Assembly: GCA_934646115.1 (NCBI GenBank)
Contig: CAKUEM010000003.1
Span: forward strand, 10,904 to 74,903
DNA length: 64,000 nucleotides
DNA from: an uncultured Oscillospiraceae bacterium
GTDB taxonomy: Bacteria; Bacillota; Clostridia; Oscillospirales; JAAYXM01
Direction of reading: 5' to 3'
The notes under the pieces were generated by a model. That model had not been told where the DNA came from. It did not search any database and was given only the letters and a program-made list of their open reading frames with translations. The position numbers were made by a program, and so were the translations under genes. Shown in pieces: positions 8,224 through 15,853 of the stretch (position 1 is its first letter; each line of letters begins with the position of its first letter).

Positions 8224-9443
8224 GAATTTTAATGGTTAACAAGTTTCTCTATCCGCGCGGCGGCGCGGAAAGCTATATGCTCAAGGTGGGTGCATATTTC
8301 CAGGCGCAGGGTCATACGGTGGAGTATTTCGGTATGTATGACGCGCGCAACACAGTGGGAAACCACTGCGGGATCAGCACGCGAAATATGGAGTTTCATT
8401 CCACATCGCTAAAGCGCCTGCTTTACCCGTTTCAAATTCTGTATTCATTTGAGGCGCGGCGCAAGATCGGGCGCGTGCTGGATGCGTTTCGCCCGGATGT
8501 TGTGCATATGAATAACATCAATTTTCAACTGACGCCTGCGATCATTGACGCGGTAAAGCGGCGGAACATTCCGCTCGTGCAGACCGTGCATGATTATCAG
8601 ATGGTCTGTCCGAACCACCTGCTGTATGATTTTGAGGCGCAGCATGTGTGCGAGAAATGCGTGGGGCGCAGGAAATGGAACTGTATCAGGCACCGCTGCA
8701 TCCACGGATCGCGGATCAAAAGCATTCTGGGCGCGGCGGAGGCGCTGCTCTATCGCGTGCGGCATACATATCGAAACGTGGATCGCTATATCTGTCCCAG
8801 CCGCTTTTTATATGGAAAGCTGCTTGCCGAGCAGCCGGAAACATATCGCGACCGGGCGATCGTGCTTCCGAATTTTATTGAAAAGCGCGCGAAGCCCGCG
8901 CAAACGGAGCGGCGATTCTCATACCCGTATCTCGCGTTTGCGGGGCGGCTGAGCGAAGAGAAGGGAACGCGGATCTTGGCGGAGACGGCGCGCTTGTTGC
9001 CGGATGTACATTTCGTTGTGATGGGAGAAGGCCCGGACCGTGCGGCGCTTGCGGGACTGCCCAATGTGGAGCTGACCGGCTTTCTGACCGGCGCGGCGCT
9101 CGACGAGATCATGGCGGGGGCAGAGGCGATGGTCGTTCCGTCCGTTTGCTTTGAAAACTGCCCGCTTGCAATTTTGGAGGCACAGATGTTTGGCGTACCG
9201 AGCGTGACGATGAATATGGGCGGTATGGCAGAGCTTGTGCGCGATCATGAAACCGGCGTGCTGGCGCGCTCTACCGCGGCGGAGGATTTTGCGGCGGCTG
9301 TGCGCGAGATTTTGAGCGATCCTGTGGCGCTTGCACGAATGAAAGAAAACTGCCGAGCGGCGGCGCAGCGCGCGATGACGATCGATCGCTATTGCAAGGA
9401 AGTATTGCAAATTTATCAAACAGTAAGGACATGCCATGATTAA
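8220..9443 (+). CDS. Glycosyltransferase family 4
   Basis: GT-B glycosyltransferase of 407 residues. The N-terminal domain opens M-R-I-L-M-V-N-K-F-L-Y-P-R-G-G-A-E-S, with a glycine-rich acceptor loop. The C-terminal domain holds F-A-G-R-L-S-E-E-K-G-T and E-N-C-P-L-A-I-L-E-A, the nucleotide-sugar binding E-x7-E motif. Between them lies a Cys/His-containing insert (C-E-K-C...C-I-R-H-R-C-I-H) seen in a subgroup of GT4 enzymes. Its start overlaps the polymerase stop as ATGA, so translation is coupled. It belongs to the cytoplasmic repeat-unit assembly team of this locus; the sugar it transfers cannot be inferred. Confidence 0.87.
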   Translation: MRILMVNKFLYPRGGAESYMLKVGAYFQAQGHTVEYFGMYDARNTVGNHCGISTRNMEFHSTSLKRLLYPFQILYSFEARRKIGRVLDAFRPDVVHMNNINFQLTPAIIDAVKRRNIPLVQTVHDYQMVCPNHLLYDFEAQHVCEKCVGRRKWNCIRHRCIHGSRIKSILGAAEALLYRVRHTYRNVDRYICPSRFLYGKLLAEQPETYRDRAIVLPNFIEKRAKPAQTERRFSYPYLAFAGRLSEEKGTRILAETARLLPDVHFVVMGEGPDRAALAGLPNVELTGFLTGAALDEIMAGAEAMVVPSVCFENCPLAILEAQMFGVPSVTMNMGGMAELVRDHETGVLARSTAAEDFAAAVREILSDPVALARMKENCRAAAQRAMTIDRYCKEVLQIYQTVRTCHD

Positions 9444-10491
9444 AGTAAGTATTATCGTGCCTGTATATCGGGTCGCTGCATATTTAAACCGCTGTGTGGA
9501 ATCGCTGACGCGGCAGACGCTGCGCGAGATCGAGATTATTCTGGTGGATGACGGATCGCCCGATGAGTGCCCCGCCATGTGCGATGCGTGGGCAGAAAAA
9601 GATGCGCGTATCCAGGTGATCCATCAGGAAAATCAGGGGCTTGGCTTTGCAAGAAATTCCGGACTTGCGCAGGCGCGCGGGGAGTTTATCGGGTTTGTGG
9701 ATTCTGATGATTATGTACAGCCGGATATGTTTTCCCGCCTGTACAACGCGGCGCAGGAGTGCGGCGCGCAGATCGCGATGAGCGGTCTGTGCTGCGTGGG
9801 CGGGATCATGGTTGCGCGCGAGCATGAGGTGCAGAATATCAACTGCTTTGCGCAAAAAACCGTGTTTTCCGGCAAGGCGGAGATCGACCGACTGATGCTT
9901 GATATTTCCGGCGCACCGCCCGGCGAGCGGGAGGACAGCAAATATGGCTTTAGCAGCGTAAAAAATATTTATCGCGCAAGCGTTTGCCGCGCGCATGACC
10001 TCCGCTTTTTGTCAGAACGCGAGGTGATGAGCGAGGATGTGTTCTTTCTACTCGATTTTTTGGCGCATACCGATTGTGCCGTGGGCATTCCGGGCGCATA
10101 TTATTGCTATTGCAGAAATGATGCTTCGCTTTCAAAAAGCTATCGGGCAGACCGTTTTTGCGCGTGCCAGCGCCTGATAGACGGGATCAACACGCGGCTT
10201 GCAGAACGCATGCCGACGAGCGAATATGAGCGATACACCGATCGTCTGTTGCAGGCGTATGCGCGCGCGGCCTGCATGCAGGAAATTCAATTTGCGCGGC
10301 AAAACGGTATTTCGGAAGCAGAGCTTTCCCGGCGGCTGCGGGATATTTGTAAATCAGAGCGGCTGCAGCGCGTGCTGCGGAGATATCCGTGGTGGAAGCT
10401 TCCTAAAATGCAAGCGGTATTCGCTATGACGATGCGATTTTCCTGGATCAGACTGCAAAAGCTGTTGGTTCGGATGAAAAGTAGGGGATAA
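9436..10491 (+). CDS. Glycosyltransferase family 2 (first of three)
   Basis: GT-A fold inverting glycosyltransferase, 351 residues. The N-terminal third carries the classic V-S-I-I-V-P-V-Y-R-V, L-V-D-D-G-S-P-D and F-V-D-S-D-D-Y-V motifs; the D-S-D-D stretch supplies the metal-binding DXD. The catalytic-base region follows around S-E-R-E-V-M-S-E-D. No membrane helix is evident, so it acts on the cytoplasmic face on the growing lipid-linked oligosaccharide. The start overlaps the previous gene by 8 bases. It is closely similar in layout to the next gene and the two may have arisen by duplication. Confidence 0.88.
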   Translation: MIKVSIIVPVYRVAAYLNRCVESLTRQTLREIEIILVDDGSPDECPAMCDAWAEKDARIQVIHQENQGLGFARNSGLAQARGEFIGFVDSDDYVQPDMFSRLYNAAQECGAQIAMSGLCCVGGIMVAREHEVQNINCFAQKTVFSGKAEIDRLMLDISGAPPGEREDSKYGFSSVKNIYRASVCRAHDLRFLSEREVMSEDVFFLLDFLAHTDCAVGIPGAYYCYCRNDASLSKSYRADRFCACQRLIDGINTRLAERMPTSEYERYTDRLLQAYARAACMQEIQFARQNGISEAELSRRLRDICKSERLQRVLRRYPWWKLPKMQAVFAMTMRFSWIRLQKLLVRMKSRG

Positions 10492-10494
10492 ACA

Positions 10495-11493
10495 ATGTAT
10501 TTTTCAATTATTGTTCCGGTTTATCGCGTGGAGGCGTATCTGGAAACTTGCGTAGACAGTATCCTAAGCCAGAGCTTTTATGATTTTGAGTTGATTTTGG
10601 TAGACGACGGTTCGCCGGATCGGTGCCCGGCGATTTGCGATTCTTATGCGGCGCGTGACGCGCGGGTGCGGGTGCTGCACAAGCAGAATGGTGGGCTGGT
10701 TTCGGCGCGGCAGGCGGGAATCCGCATGGCAACGGGCAAGTATGTGATCCATGTAGACAGCGACGATTGGGTTGAGCCGGGCTATCTGGAAGCAGCGCAT
10801 GCGATCGCCGAACAGTCGGAGCCGGATGTGATTTCGTTTGCGATCCGTTATGTATACCCTAACCGGAGCATGGCGGACTATGAGCCGATCGCCTGCGGGG
10901 CATATCAAGGGGATGCGCTGCGCACGGTGACGGATAATATGCTTCTAACGCCGGATATGCGGCATATGCATTATTATCTTTGGGGCAAGGCGTTTCGCCG
11001 CGAGGTTATTTTGCCGCATCAGCTCGCGGTGGACCCGAAGATCGCGATGGGAGAGGATGTGTCCTGCCTGATCCCGACGTATCTGAACGCAAAAAGTGTG
11101 TATATTTCAAGCAAGATCGTATATTCCTGCCGCTGCCGTGATGATTCGATGTCGCGCGCGTTCCATGCAGAGCATTTTGAGGACATTGCGCTCGGTGTGC
11201 GGCTGCTGCGCGAAAGTGAAAGTCAAGCGCCCGAGGGGTTTGCGTCGGCGATCGACCGATATTGTGCGTTTATGTGCTTTGTTCTGCTGGCGAGCGCGGC
11301 GCAGGCGGGAGATCGAAGCGCCGTTGCGGCGACGCGGCGGTTATGGTGCGGGGAATTTACGCGCGCACTGCGAGACGCCAGGTTTCAGAATATCACAAAG
11401 AAAAGCCGCATAGCGATCGCGCTGCTGCGCAGAAAACAAATTGGTCTTGCATATCGCTTTTTGCGCGTTTGCAGCAGGATAAAGGGAAACTGA
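10495..11493 (+). CDS. Glycosyltransferase family 2 (second of three)
   Basis: GT-A glycosyltransferase of 332 residues with F-S-I-I-V-P-V-Y-R-V, L-V-D-D-G-S-P-D and H-V-D-S-D-D-W-V. The acceptor side has M-G-E-D-V-S near residue 185, the position of the usual E-D catalytic pair. It starts three bases after the previous stop. The opening 100 residues are strikingly like those of the upstream neighbour, whereas the C-terminal halves differ, as expected for duplicated enzymes with different acceptors. Role: addition of one sugar to the repeat unit; specificity unknown. Confidence 0.88.
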   Translation: MYFSIIVPVYRVEAYLETCVDSILSQSFYDFELILVDDGSPDRCPAICDSYAARDARVRVLHKQNGGLVSARQAGIRMATGKYVIHVDSDDWVEPGYLEAAHAIAEQSEPDVISFAIRYVYPNRSMADYEPIACGAYQGDALRTVTDNMLLTPDMRHMHYYLWGKAFRREVILPHQLAVDPKIAMGEDVSCLIPTYLNAKSVYISSKIVYSCRCRDDSMSRAFHAEHFEDIALGVRLLRESESQAPEGFASAIDRYCAFMCFVLLASAAQAGDRSAVAATRRLWCGEFTRALRDARFQNITKKSRIAIALLRRKQIGLAYRFLRVCSRIKGN

Positions 11494-11506
11494 GAGGGAG
11501 TAAATC

Positions 11507-12583
11507 ATGCCGGATGTTTCAATTGTTATGGCGGTTTATAATGGCGAACGCTATCTGCGCGAAGCGTTGGAAAGCGTATTGGCGCAAAGCTTTGAAGCGT
11601 TTGAATGCGTGATCGTTGATGATGCGTCAACAGATAAAACGCCGGAGATATTGGCGGAATATGCCGCGCGGGACGCGCGCGTTCGTGTGTTTCGAAATGA
11701 AAAAAACCGCAAGCTGGCGCACTCGCTCAACCGAGGCGTTGCGCAAGCGCGCGGAAAATATATCGCGCGAATGGACGCCGACGATATCTGCCTGCGGGAT
11801 CGGTTAGAGCGGCAGTATGCATTTATGGAACAACATCCGGAGATCGGCGTGGCGAGCTGTCGATTTTTTGCGCTGCGTGGGAACACGTTGTTGCCGACCG
11901 GGGTAGGGCGCGCGTGCGATGCAGACAGCATGAAAGCAATGTTTCTGTTCTTTGACCCGGTGCTGCATCCCGGCGTAATCGCGCGGGCGGAGCTGATGCG
12001 CCGCTATCCGTATGATCCGGCGTGTACCTGCACGGAGGACATGGATCTCTGGGTCAGAATGCTGCGCGACGGAGTTCGCTTTGCGGGGAACAAAGAGTAT
12101 CTCATGTTGTATCGCATGCATGAGAAGTCAATTTCGGCGACTACGAAGGAACGGCAGGGGCTTGAAATGCAAAAAATCGCGGCTGGGCTTTATCGCGACC
12201 TGCTGTTCCCGCTTTCGAAAGAGGAGCTTGTGTTTTACATAAATTATGTGTATTTTCCGGAACGATGCGAGCTTTCTGCGTTGTATCGGTTTTATCAGAA
12301 AATTCTTGCGGCGAATGCACAGCGCAAAAGCTTTGTGCGCGGAGCGATTCGGCGCGCGCTGTTTGAGGTGCTGGCGGAATATCATCGGCGCGGCATACTG
12401 CGGCGCAGGCAGGCGCTTTCGCTTTTGCGGTTTGGAGCGGTTTCCGCGTGGCTGCAAAACAAAGCGCGTGCGCGGCGGGATATGCGCCTTGCGGAGGCTG
12501 CGGCGCGCGCGGCGGGCTTTGCGCGCGACCGGGCGCATACCATGCGCTGGCTGATCGATGATCGGAGGGATGAGAATGAATGA
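11507..12583 (+). CDS. Glycosyltransferase family 2 (third of three)
   Basis: GT-A glycosyltransferase of 358 residues. The N-terminal domain has V-S-I-V-M-A-V-Y-N-G-E-R-Y-L, V-D-D-A-S-T-D and the metal site M-D-A-D-D-I. A T-E-D-M-D-L-W segment near 177 is the expected catalytic-base region. Family members of this kind include capsule GlcNAc-, galactosyl- and rhamnosyltransferases. A GAGGGAG ribosome site precedes the ATG. The C-terminal 100 residues are rich in Arg and Ala and may bind the membrane surface. The EAL-domain gene starts within its last codons. Confidence 0.87.
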   Translation: MPDVSIVMAVYNGERYLREALESVLAQSFEAFECVIVDDASTDKTPEILAEYAARDARVRVFRNEKNRKLAHSLNRGVAQARGKYIARMDADDICLRDRLERQYAFMEQHPEIGVASCRFFALRGNTLLPTGVGRACDADSMKAMFLFFDPVLHPGVIARAELMRRYPYDPACTCTEDMDLWVRMLRDGVRFAGNKEYLMLYRMHEKSISATTKERQGLEMQKIAAGLYRDLLFPLSKEELVFYINYVYFPERCELSALYRFYQKILAANAQRKSFVRGAIRRALFEVLAEYHRRGILRRRQALSLLRFGAVSAWLQNKARARRDMRLAEAAARAAGFARDRAHTMRWLIDDRRDENE

Positions 12584-13955
12584 GTGGATCGTGGCTGTGT
12601 TGCTGGTTGCTTTGGCACTGTGCATCGCGGGGCTGGGCTTGCTTTTTGTGCGGAATGCGCTGAAGCAGTTCCGAAAATCGGGCGTGGATGGATTTAAAAC
12701 GATCTTGTGTGTCCAAAAGAATTATGATAAAATCAGAAAAAACGCTCGGATCCCGTGCAGCGTGCTTTATATCAAGGCGACTACGCAGGAGAAAATGACC
12801 GGGATGAAGGAGGAACGGCGCGCCCATCAGGTAACGGAGCACCTCAGCGAGATGCTTTTGGCAACGTTTGGAGATCGCGAAAACATGATCGCGCGCTTTG
12901 CCAATCATGATTTCGTTGTGCTGACGCGGATGAGCGAAACGAAGCTAATGCACGCTACGGAGCAGATAATACACGAGATGCTGTTGTTTTCCAAGGTGAA
13001 TGCGCAGACGCCGCAAATGCAGATCAGCTTTGGCGCGTATTTGATCCCGGCGAGCAGCATCAATTTTGAAGAGGCGGTCGCGCGTGCAAGGCTTGCCTGT
13101 CTGGAGGCGAAGGAGAGCGGGATCACCTATCTTGCGTGGGATTATAATTTGCAGCGCGAGCATGACAGTAAGCAGAGCCTTGAGCGGCATTTTCGCAGCG
13201 GGATCGAGCAAAACAATTTCTTTCTGGAATTTCAGCCGGTCATTGATATTTCAACCGGAGCGATCGTGGCGGGCGAGGTGTTGACCCGGTTGAGCGCAGA
13301 TTCGCGCGTGATCCTCCCGGCGGATTTTGTTCCAGTGCTGCATGGACAGGATATGAGCGCGGAGTTCGATTATTATATTTTCAAAAAAACATGCCAGTGG
13401 GCGGCGCTGCATCCAGAGCTTTGCGCGCGGCTCAAGCACATTTCCATTAATATTTCGCGCAGCACGCTGGCGCGTGCGGATGTTGCGGAAAAGCTCTTTG
13501 CGCTTGCGGAAAAGTATCAGATTGCGCGGAGCTTTCTGGCGATTGAGGTGCTGGAGGATCAGCGCGGCAGCCGCGTTCAGATCGAGCAGGTGAAGCATAA
13601 TATCACGCGCTTAAAGCAGATGGGATTTCCCCTGCTTCTGGATGACTTCGGCGAGGGGTTTACCTCGTTTGACGACTTGCAGAATTATCCGGTCGATTGT
13701 ATCAAAATCAGCAAAACGATCGTCAGTCATATCAACACGCAGATCGGGCTGCGCATTTTCCACAGTGTGCTGAATATTGCTAAGAACATTGGTGTTTCGG
13801 TGATTTGTGAGGGTGCGGAAACGCTTTCGCAAATTGAAATACTCCGAGAGAGCGGATGCAAACTTGTGCAGGGGTTTTATTTTTACTGCCCACTGAGTGC
13901 AGAGCAATTTGCGCGGGTAGTGGAAAACGATACAACAAGTGAAGGAGAGAGCTGA
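12576..13955 (+). CDS. Membrane-anchored degenerate GGDEF + EAL domain protein
   Basis: A 459-residue protein with one N-terminal membrane helix (about 4-26), a GGDEF-like domain (about 60-190) and an EAL domain (about 200-455). The GGDEF signature is A109-N-H-D-F113, so cyclase activity is not expected. The EAL domain keeps the phosphodiesterase landmarks: E234 (E-V-L for E-A-L), N in I-N-I-S, E in I-E-V-L-E, D356-D357, K in I-K-I-S, E412 (E-G-A-E) and Q432 (Q-G-F). It may therefore cleave cyclic di-GMP to pGpG, or at least bind it. ATG 12576 has GGAGGG six bases upstream; ATG 12558 lacks such a site. Its overlap with the last glycosyltransferase ties it to polysaccharide production. Confidence 0.85.
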   Translation: MNEWIVAVLLVALALCIAGLGLLFVRNALKQFRKSGVDGFKTILCVQKNYDKIRKNARIPCSVLYIKATTQEKMTGMKEERRAHQVTEHLSEMLLATFGDRENMIARFANHDFVVLTRMSETKLMHATEQIIHEMLLFSKVNAQTPQMQISFGAYLIPASSINFEEAVARARLACLEAKESGITYLAWDYNLQREHDSKQSLERHFRSGIEQNNFFLEFQPVIDISTGAIVAGEVLTRLSADSRVILPADFVPVLHGQDMSAEFDYYIFKKTCQWAALHPELCARLKHISINISRSTLARADVAEKLFALAEKYQIARSFLAIEVLEDQRGSRVQIEQVKHNITRLKQMGFPLLLDDFGEGFTSFDDLQNYPVDCIKISKTIVSHINTQIGLRIFHSVLNIAKNIGVSVICEGAETLSQIEILRESGCKLVQGFYFYCPLSAEQFARVVENDTTSEGES

Positions 13956-13956
13956 C

Positions 13957-14616
13957 ATGAAAATAAGCCTGTTTGGATACAACCGGAAGGAAACCGATGA
14001 ATATTTTAACTATTTAAATCAGGCAAACAGCGAGTTGAACGATCAAATCAGGGAGCTTCAGACGCAAACAGAGCAGCTGCGAAAAACTGCGGAGGAGTAT
14101 GAGAAGCTTGCCCAGGCAAATAGCGAGGAAATGGAGCTTTTAAAACAGCAAATTGAGGAATATCAGAAGAATGAGGCGGACTATCAAAGCCAGATCGACG
14201 CGCTGCGCACGCAGGCTCCGGAGCAGTCACAGGATGAGCGGCTGGGTTTTATTTTCGCCGTTGCGTATCGTGATATGGAGAATAAGAATAAGCTGGTCGG
14301 CGAGAAAATCAAGGAATATGCCAACCGGATGTTCCAGCGCATGAGCGCGTATCGCGACGAGGTGTCCGGGATCGTGCAGTCTGTTACGGAGATGCAGAAT
14401 CAACAGCGCGAGGCGCTGATCAATCTTTGTAACGATGCGACCAAGCGGCTGGAATCGCTGGCGGATGCATCGCAGCAGACTATTGAGGATATGACAATGA
14501 TCGAGGAGAATCAGGGACGCATCCTTCGCGAAATTGACACGATGGTGGAAAAAACGATCGATACGGAGAAAATGGAAGAGCGCGTACAGAACGTGAAGAA
14601 GATCGACCGTTTTTAA
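13957..14616 (+). CDS. DivIVA-like coiled-coil protein
   Basis: A 219-residue soluble, highly charged protein. The first 22 residues (L-F-G-Y-N-R-K-E-T-D-E-Y-F-N-Y-L) resemble the lipid-binding N-terminus of DivIVA/GpsB proteins, where G-Y-[DN]-x3-V-D-x-[FY]-L is typical. Gln/Glu-rich heptads at about 22-95 and 120-200 predict two coiled coils. GAAGGAGAG precedes ATG 13957 at good spacing; an in-frame ATG at 13939 overlaps the EAL gene. DivIVA relatives mark curved membrane at poles and septa and recruit partners. In this locus it could position the polysaccharide machinery, which is inference from neighbours. Confidence 0.6.
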   Translation: MKISLFGYNRKETDEYFNYLNQANSELNDQIRELQTQTEQLRKTAEEYEKLAQANSEEMELLKQQIEEYQKNEADYQSQIDALRTQAPEQSQDERLGFIFAVAYRDMENKNKLVGEKIKEYANRMFQRMSAYRDEVSGIVQSVTEMQNQQREALINLCNDATKRLESLADASQQTIEDMTMIEENQGRILREIDTMVEKTIDTEKMEERVQNVKKIDRF

Positions 14617-14649
14617 AAGAGCAAGTCATCGCGCAAGGGGGGTACATTT

Positions 14650-15690
14650 ATGGTAGAACGGAATTACGGAATTGATTTGCTGCGACTTGTTTTGATGTAC
14701 TTTATTTGCCTATTGCATGTGTTCGTGCAAGGGGGCGTGATCGCCGCATGCGAGCCCGGGTGCTGCAGGGCGGTCATGCTTGCACTGCAGACGATCTCAT
14801 ATTCCGCGCTGGATGCATTCATGCTGATCAGCGGATATGTCGCGCCGGATCGCCCGCAGGAGCATTGGAAGATCACGGCGCGCTGGCTTCAGGTGTTTTT
14901 CTATTCGTTTGTACTGACGCTCGTGCTTGCATGCTTTGGACTTTGCGAAAAATTTGAAGTCATTCCGATGATAAAGCTGGCGTTCCCTGTGACATTTAGG
15001 GTATATTGGTATTTTTCTGCTTATTTTCTTTTGTTTTTCGCCACACCCTTGTTGAATCGATTTATTTTCCAAACAACGACCGAACAGGCGAAACGCACGC
15101 TGGTTATCACGGTGTGCCTGCTTTCCGGCGTGTATCTGCTGAACGAGCCGTTTCAAACGCAAGGCGGCTACAGCGCAATCTGGCTTATCGCGCTGTATCT
15201 CATCGGCGCTTTGATGAAGCGCGTGCAGCTGTTTGAACGCGCGAAAACGTGGGTGCTATTGCTCGTGCTGGGCGCGGATTATGCGCTCATATGGGCAAGT
15301 AAGGTGATTTTTGACAAAGATCGGCTGCTTAACCATTTATCGCCCAATGTGCTGCTTTCCGCAATGCTGGTGCTTGTTTTGTTTGCGCGGCTGCGTCCCA
15401 ACAAAAAAGTGGTGGCGGCGCTCTCGCCGCTGGCGTTTGGTGTGTATCTGTTCCATTTAAACCCGGTGATCTGGGCGCAGCTGGAAAACGCGTGCACCGT
15501 GCTGGCGGTACAGCCGGTTTTGCTTGCGGTGGGCGGCGTGCTGGCGGCGGCGCTTGCGATTTTTGTGTGCGGCATGCTGGCGGAATGGGTGCGCAGGCTG
15601 GTGTTTCGTCTTTTGCGGGCCGATGCGGCGGCGCGTTGGCTGACGGATCGGATCCGGAGCGGGCTTTGCCGCGTGTGCCGCTGGATATGA
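14650..15690 (+). CDS. Acyltransferase-3 family membrane protein
   Basis: A 346-residue protein of about ten membrane helices. It opens G-I-D-L-L-R-L with a conserved His at 23 (L-L-H-V-F), the hallmark of acyltransferase family 3 (PF01757), which moves acetyl or succinyl groups onto polysaccharides across the membrane. S-A-L-D-A-F-M-L-I-S-G-Y is the second family motif. It follows AGGGGGG and closes the plus-strand polysaccharide run, so O-acetylation or similar decoration of the polymer is the likely role. The C-terminus ends in a short arginine-rich tail. Confidence 0.8.
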   Translation: MVERNYGIDLLRLVLMYFICLLHVFVQGGVIAACEPGCCRAVMLALQTISYSALDAFMLISGYVAPDRPQEHWKITARWLQVFFYSFVLTLVLACFGLCEKFEVIPMIKLAFPVTFRVYWYFSAYFLLFFATPLLNRFIFQTTTEQAKRTLVITVCLLSGVYLLNEPFQTQGGYSAIWLIALYLIGALMKRVQLFERAKTWVLLLVLGADYALIWASKVIFDKDRLLNHLSPNVLLSAMLVLVLFARLRPNKKVVAALSPLAFGVYLFHLNPVIWAQLENACTVLAVQPVLLAVGGVLAAALAIFVCGMLAEWVRRLVFRLLRADAAARWLTDRIRSGLCRVCRWI

Positions 15691-15691
15691 C

Positions 15692-15720
15692 TTGACAAAT
15701 CGGCGCGTTTGCGCTATACT
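15692..15720 (+). promoter_or_regulatory. Sigma-A promoter of the MATE gene
   Basis: TTGACA, 17-base spacer, TATACT: a near-consensus housekeeping promoter beginning just past the acyltransferase stop. It makes the MATE gene a separate transcription unit, with a start expected near 15727. Confidence 0.85.
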
Positions 15721-15726
15721 TCTCAT

Positions 15727-15809
15727 ACCTCTCGGAGGCGAATCATTCACAGGAAATGATAGCCGGATAAGAGACGGGCTGAAACGCCCGCTTCTTATCC
15801 GGCATTTTT
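15727..15809 (+). promoter_or_regulatory. Structured leader with intrinsic terminator; candidate guanidine-IV (mepA-type) riboswitch
   Basis: Between promoter and gene lie three hairpins: CCTCTCGGAGG (15728-15738), ATCATT/AATGAT around a CACAGGA loop (15742-15760), and a long stem GCCGGATAAG/CTTATCCGGC (15762-15803) holding an inner CGGGC/GCCCG hairpin. The last is followed by TTTTT, so it is an intrinsic terminator ahead of the coding region. The middle hairpin can extend through GGC/GCC and so compete for the 5' side of the terminator, and CTCT near 15729 can pair with AGAG inside it. Conditional termination before a MATE exporter in a Clostridium-like genome is the known context of guanidine-IV (mepA motif) riboswitches. 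The structure is seen; the family name is inference and I could not check the consensus. Confidence 0.55.
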
Positions 15810-15853
15810 GTAATTCACGGCGGCGCGCCGCCGGGTAAAGGAAAGGATGCAGG

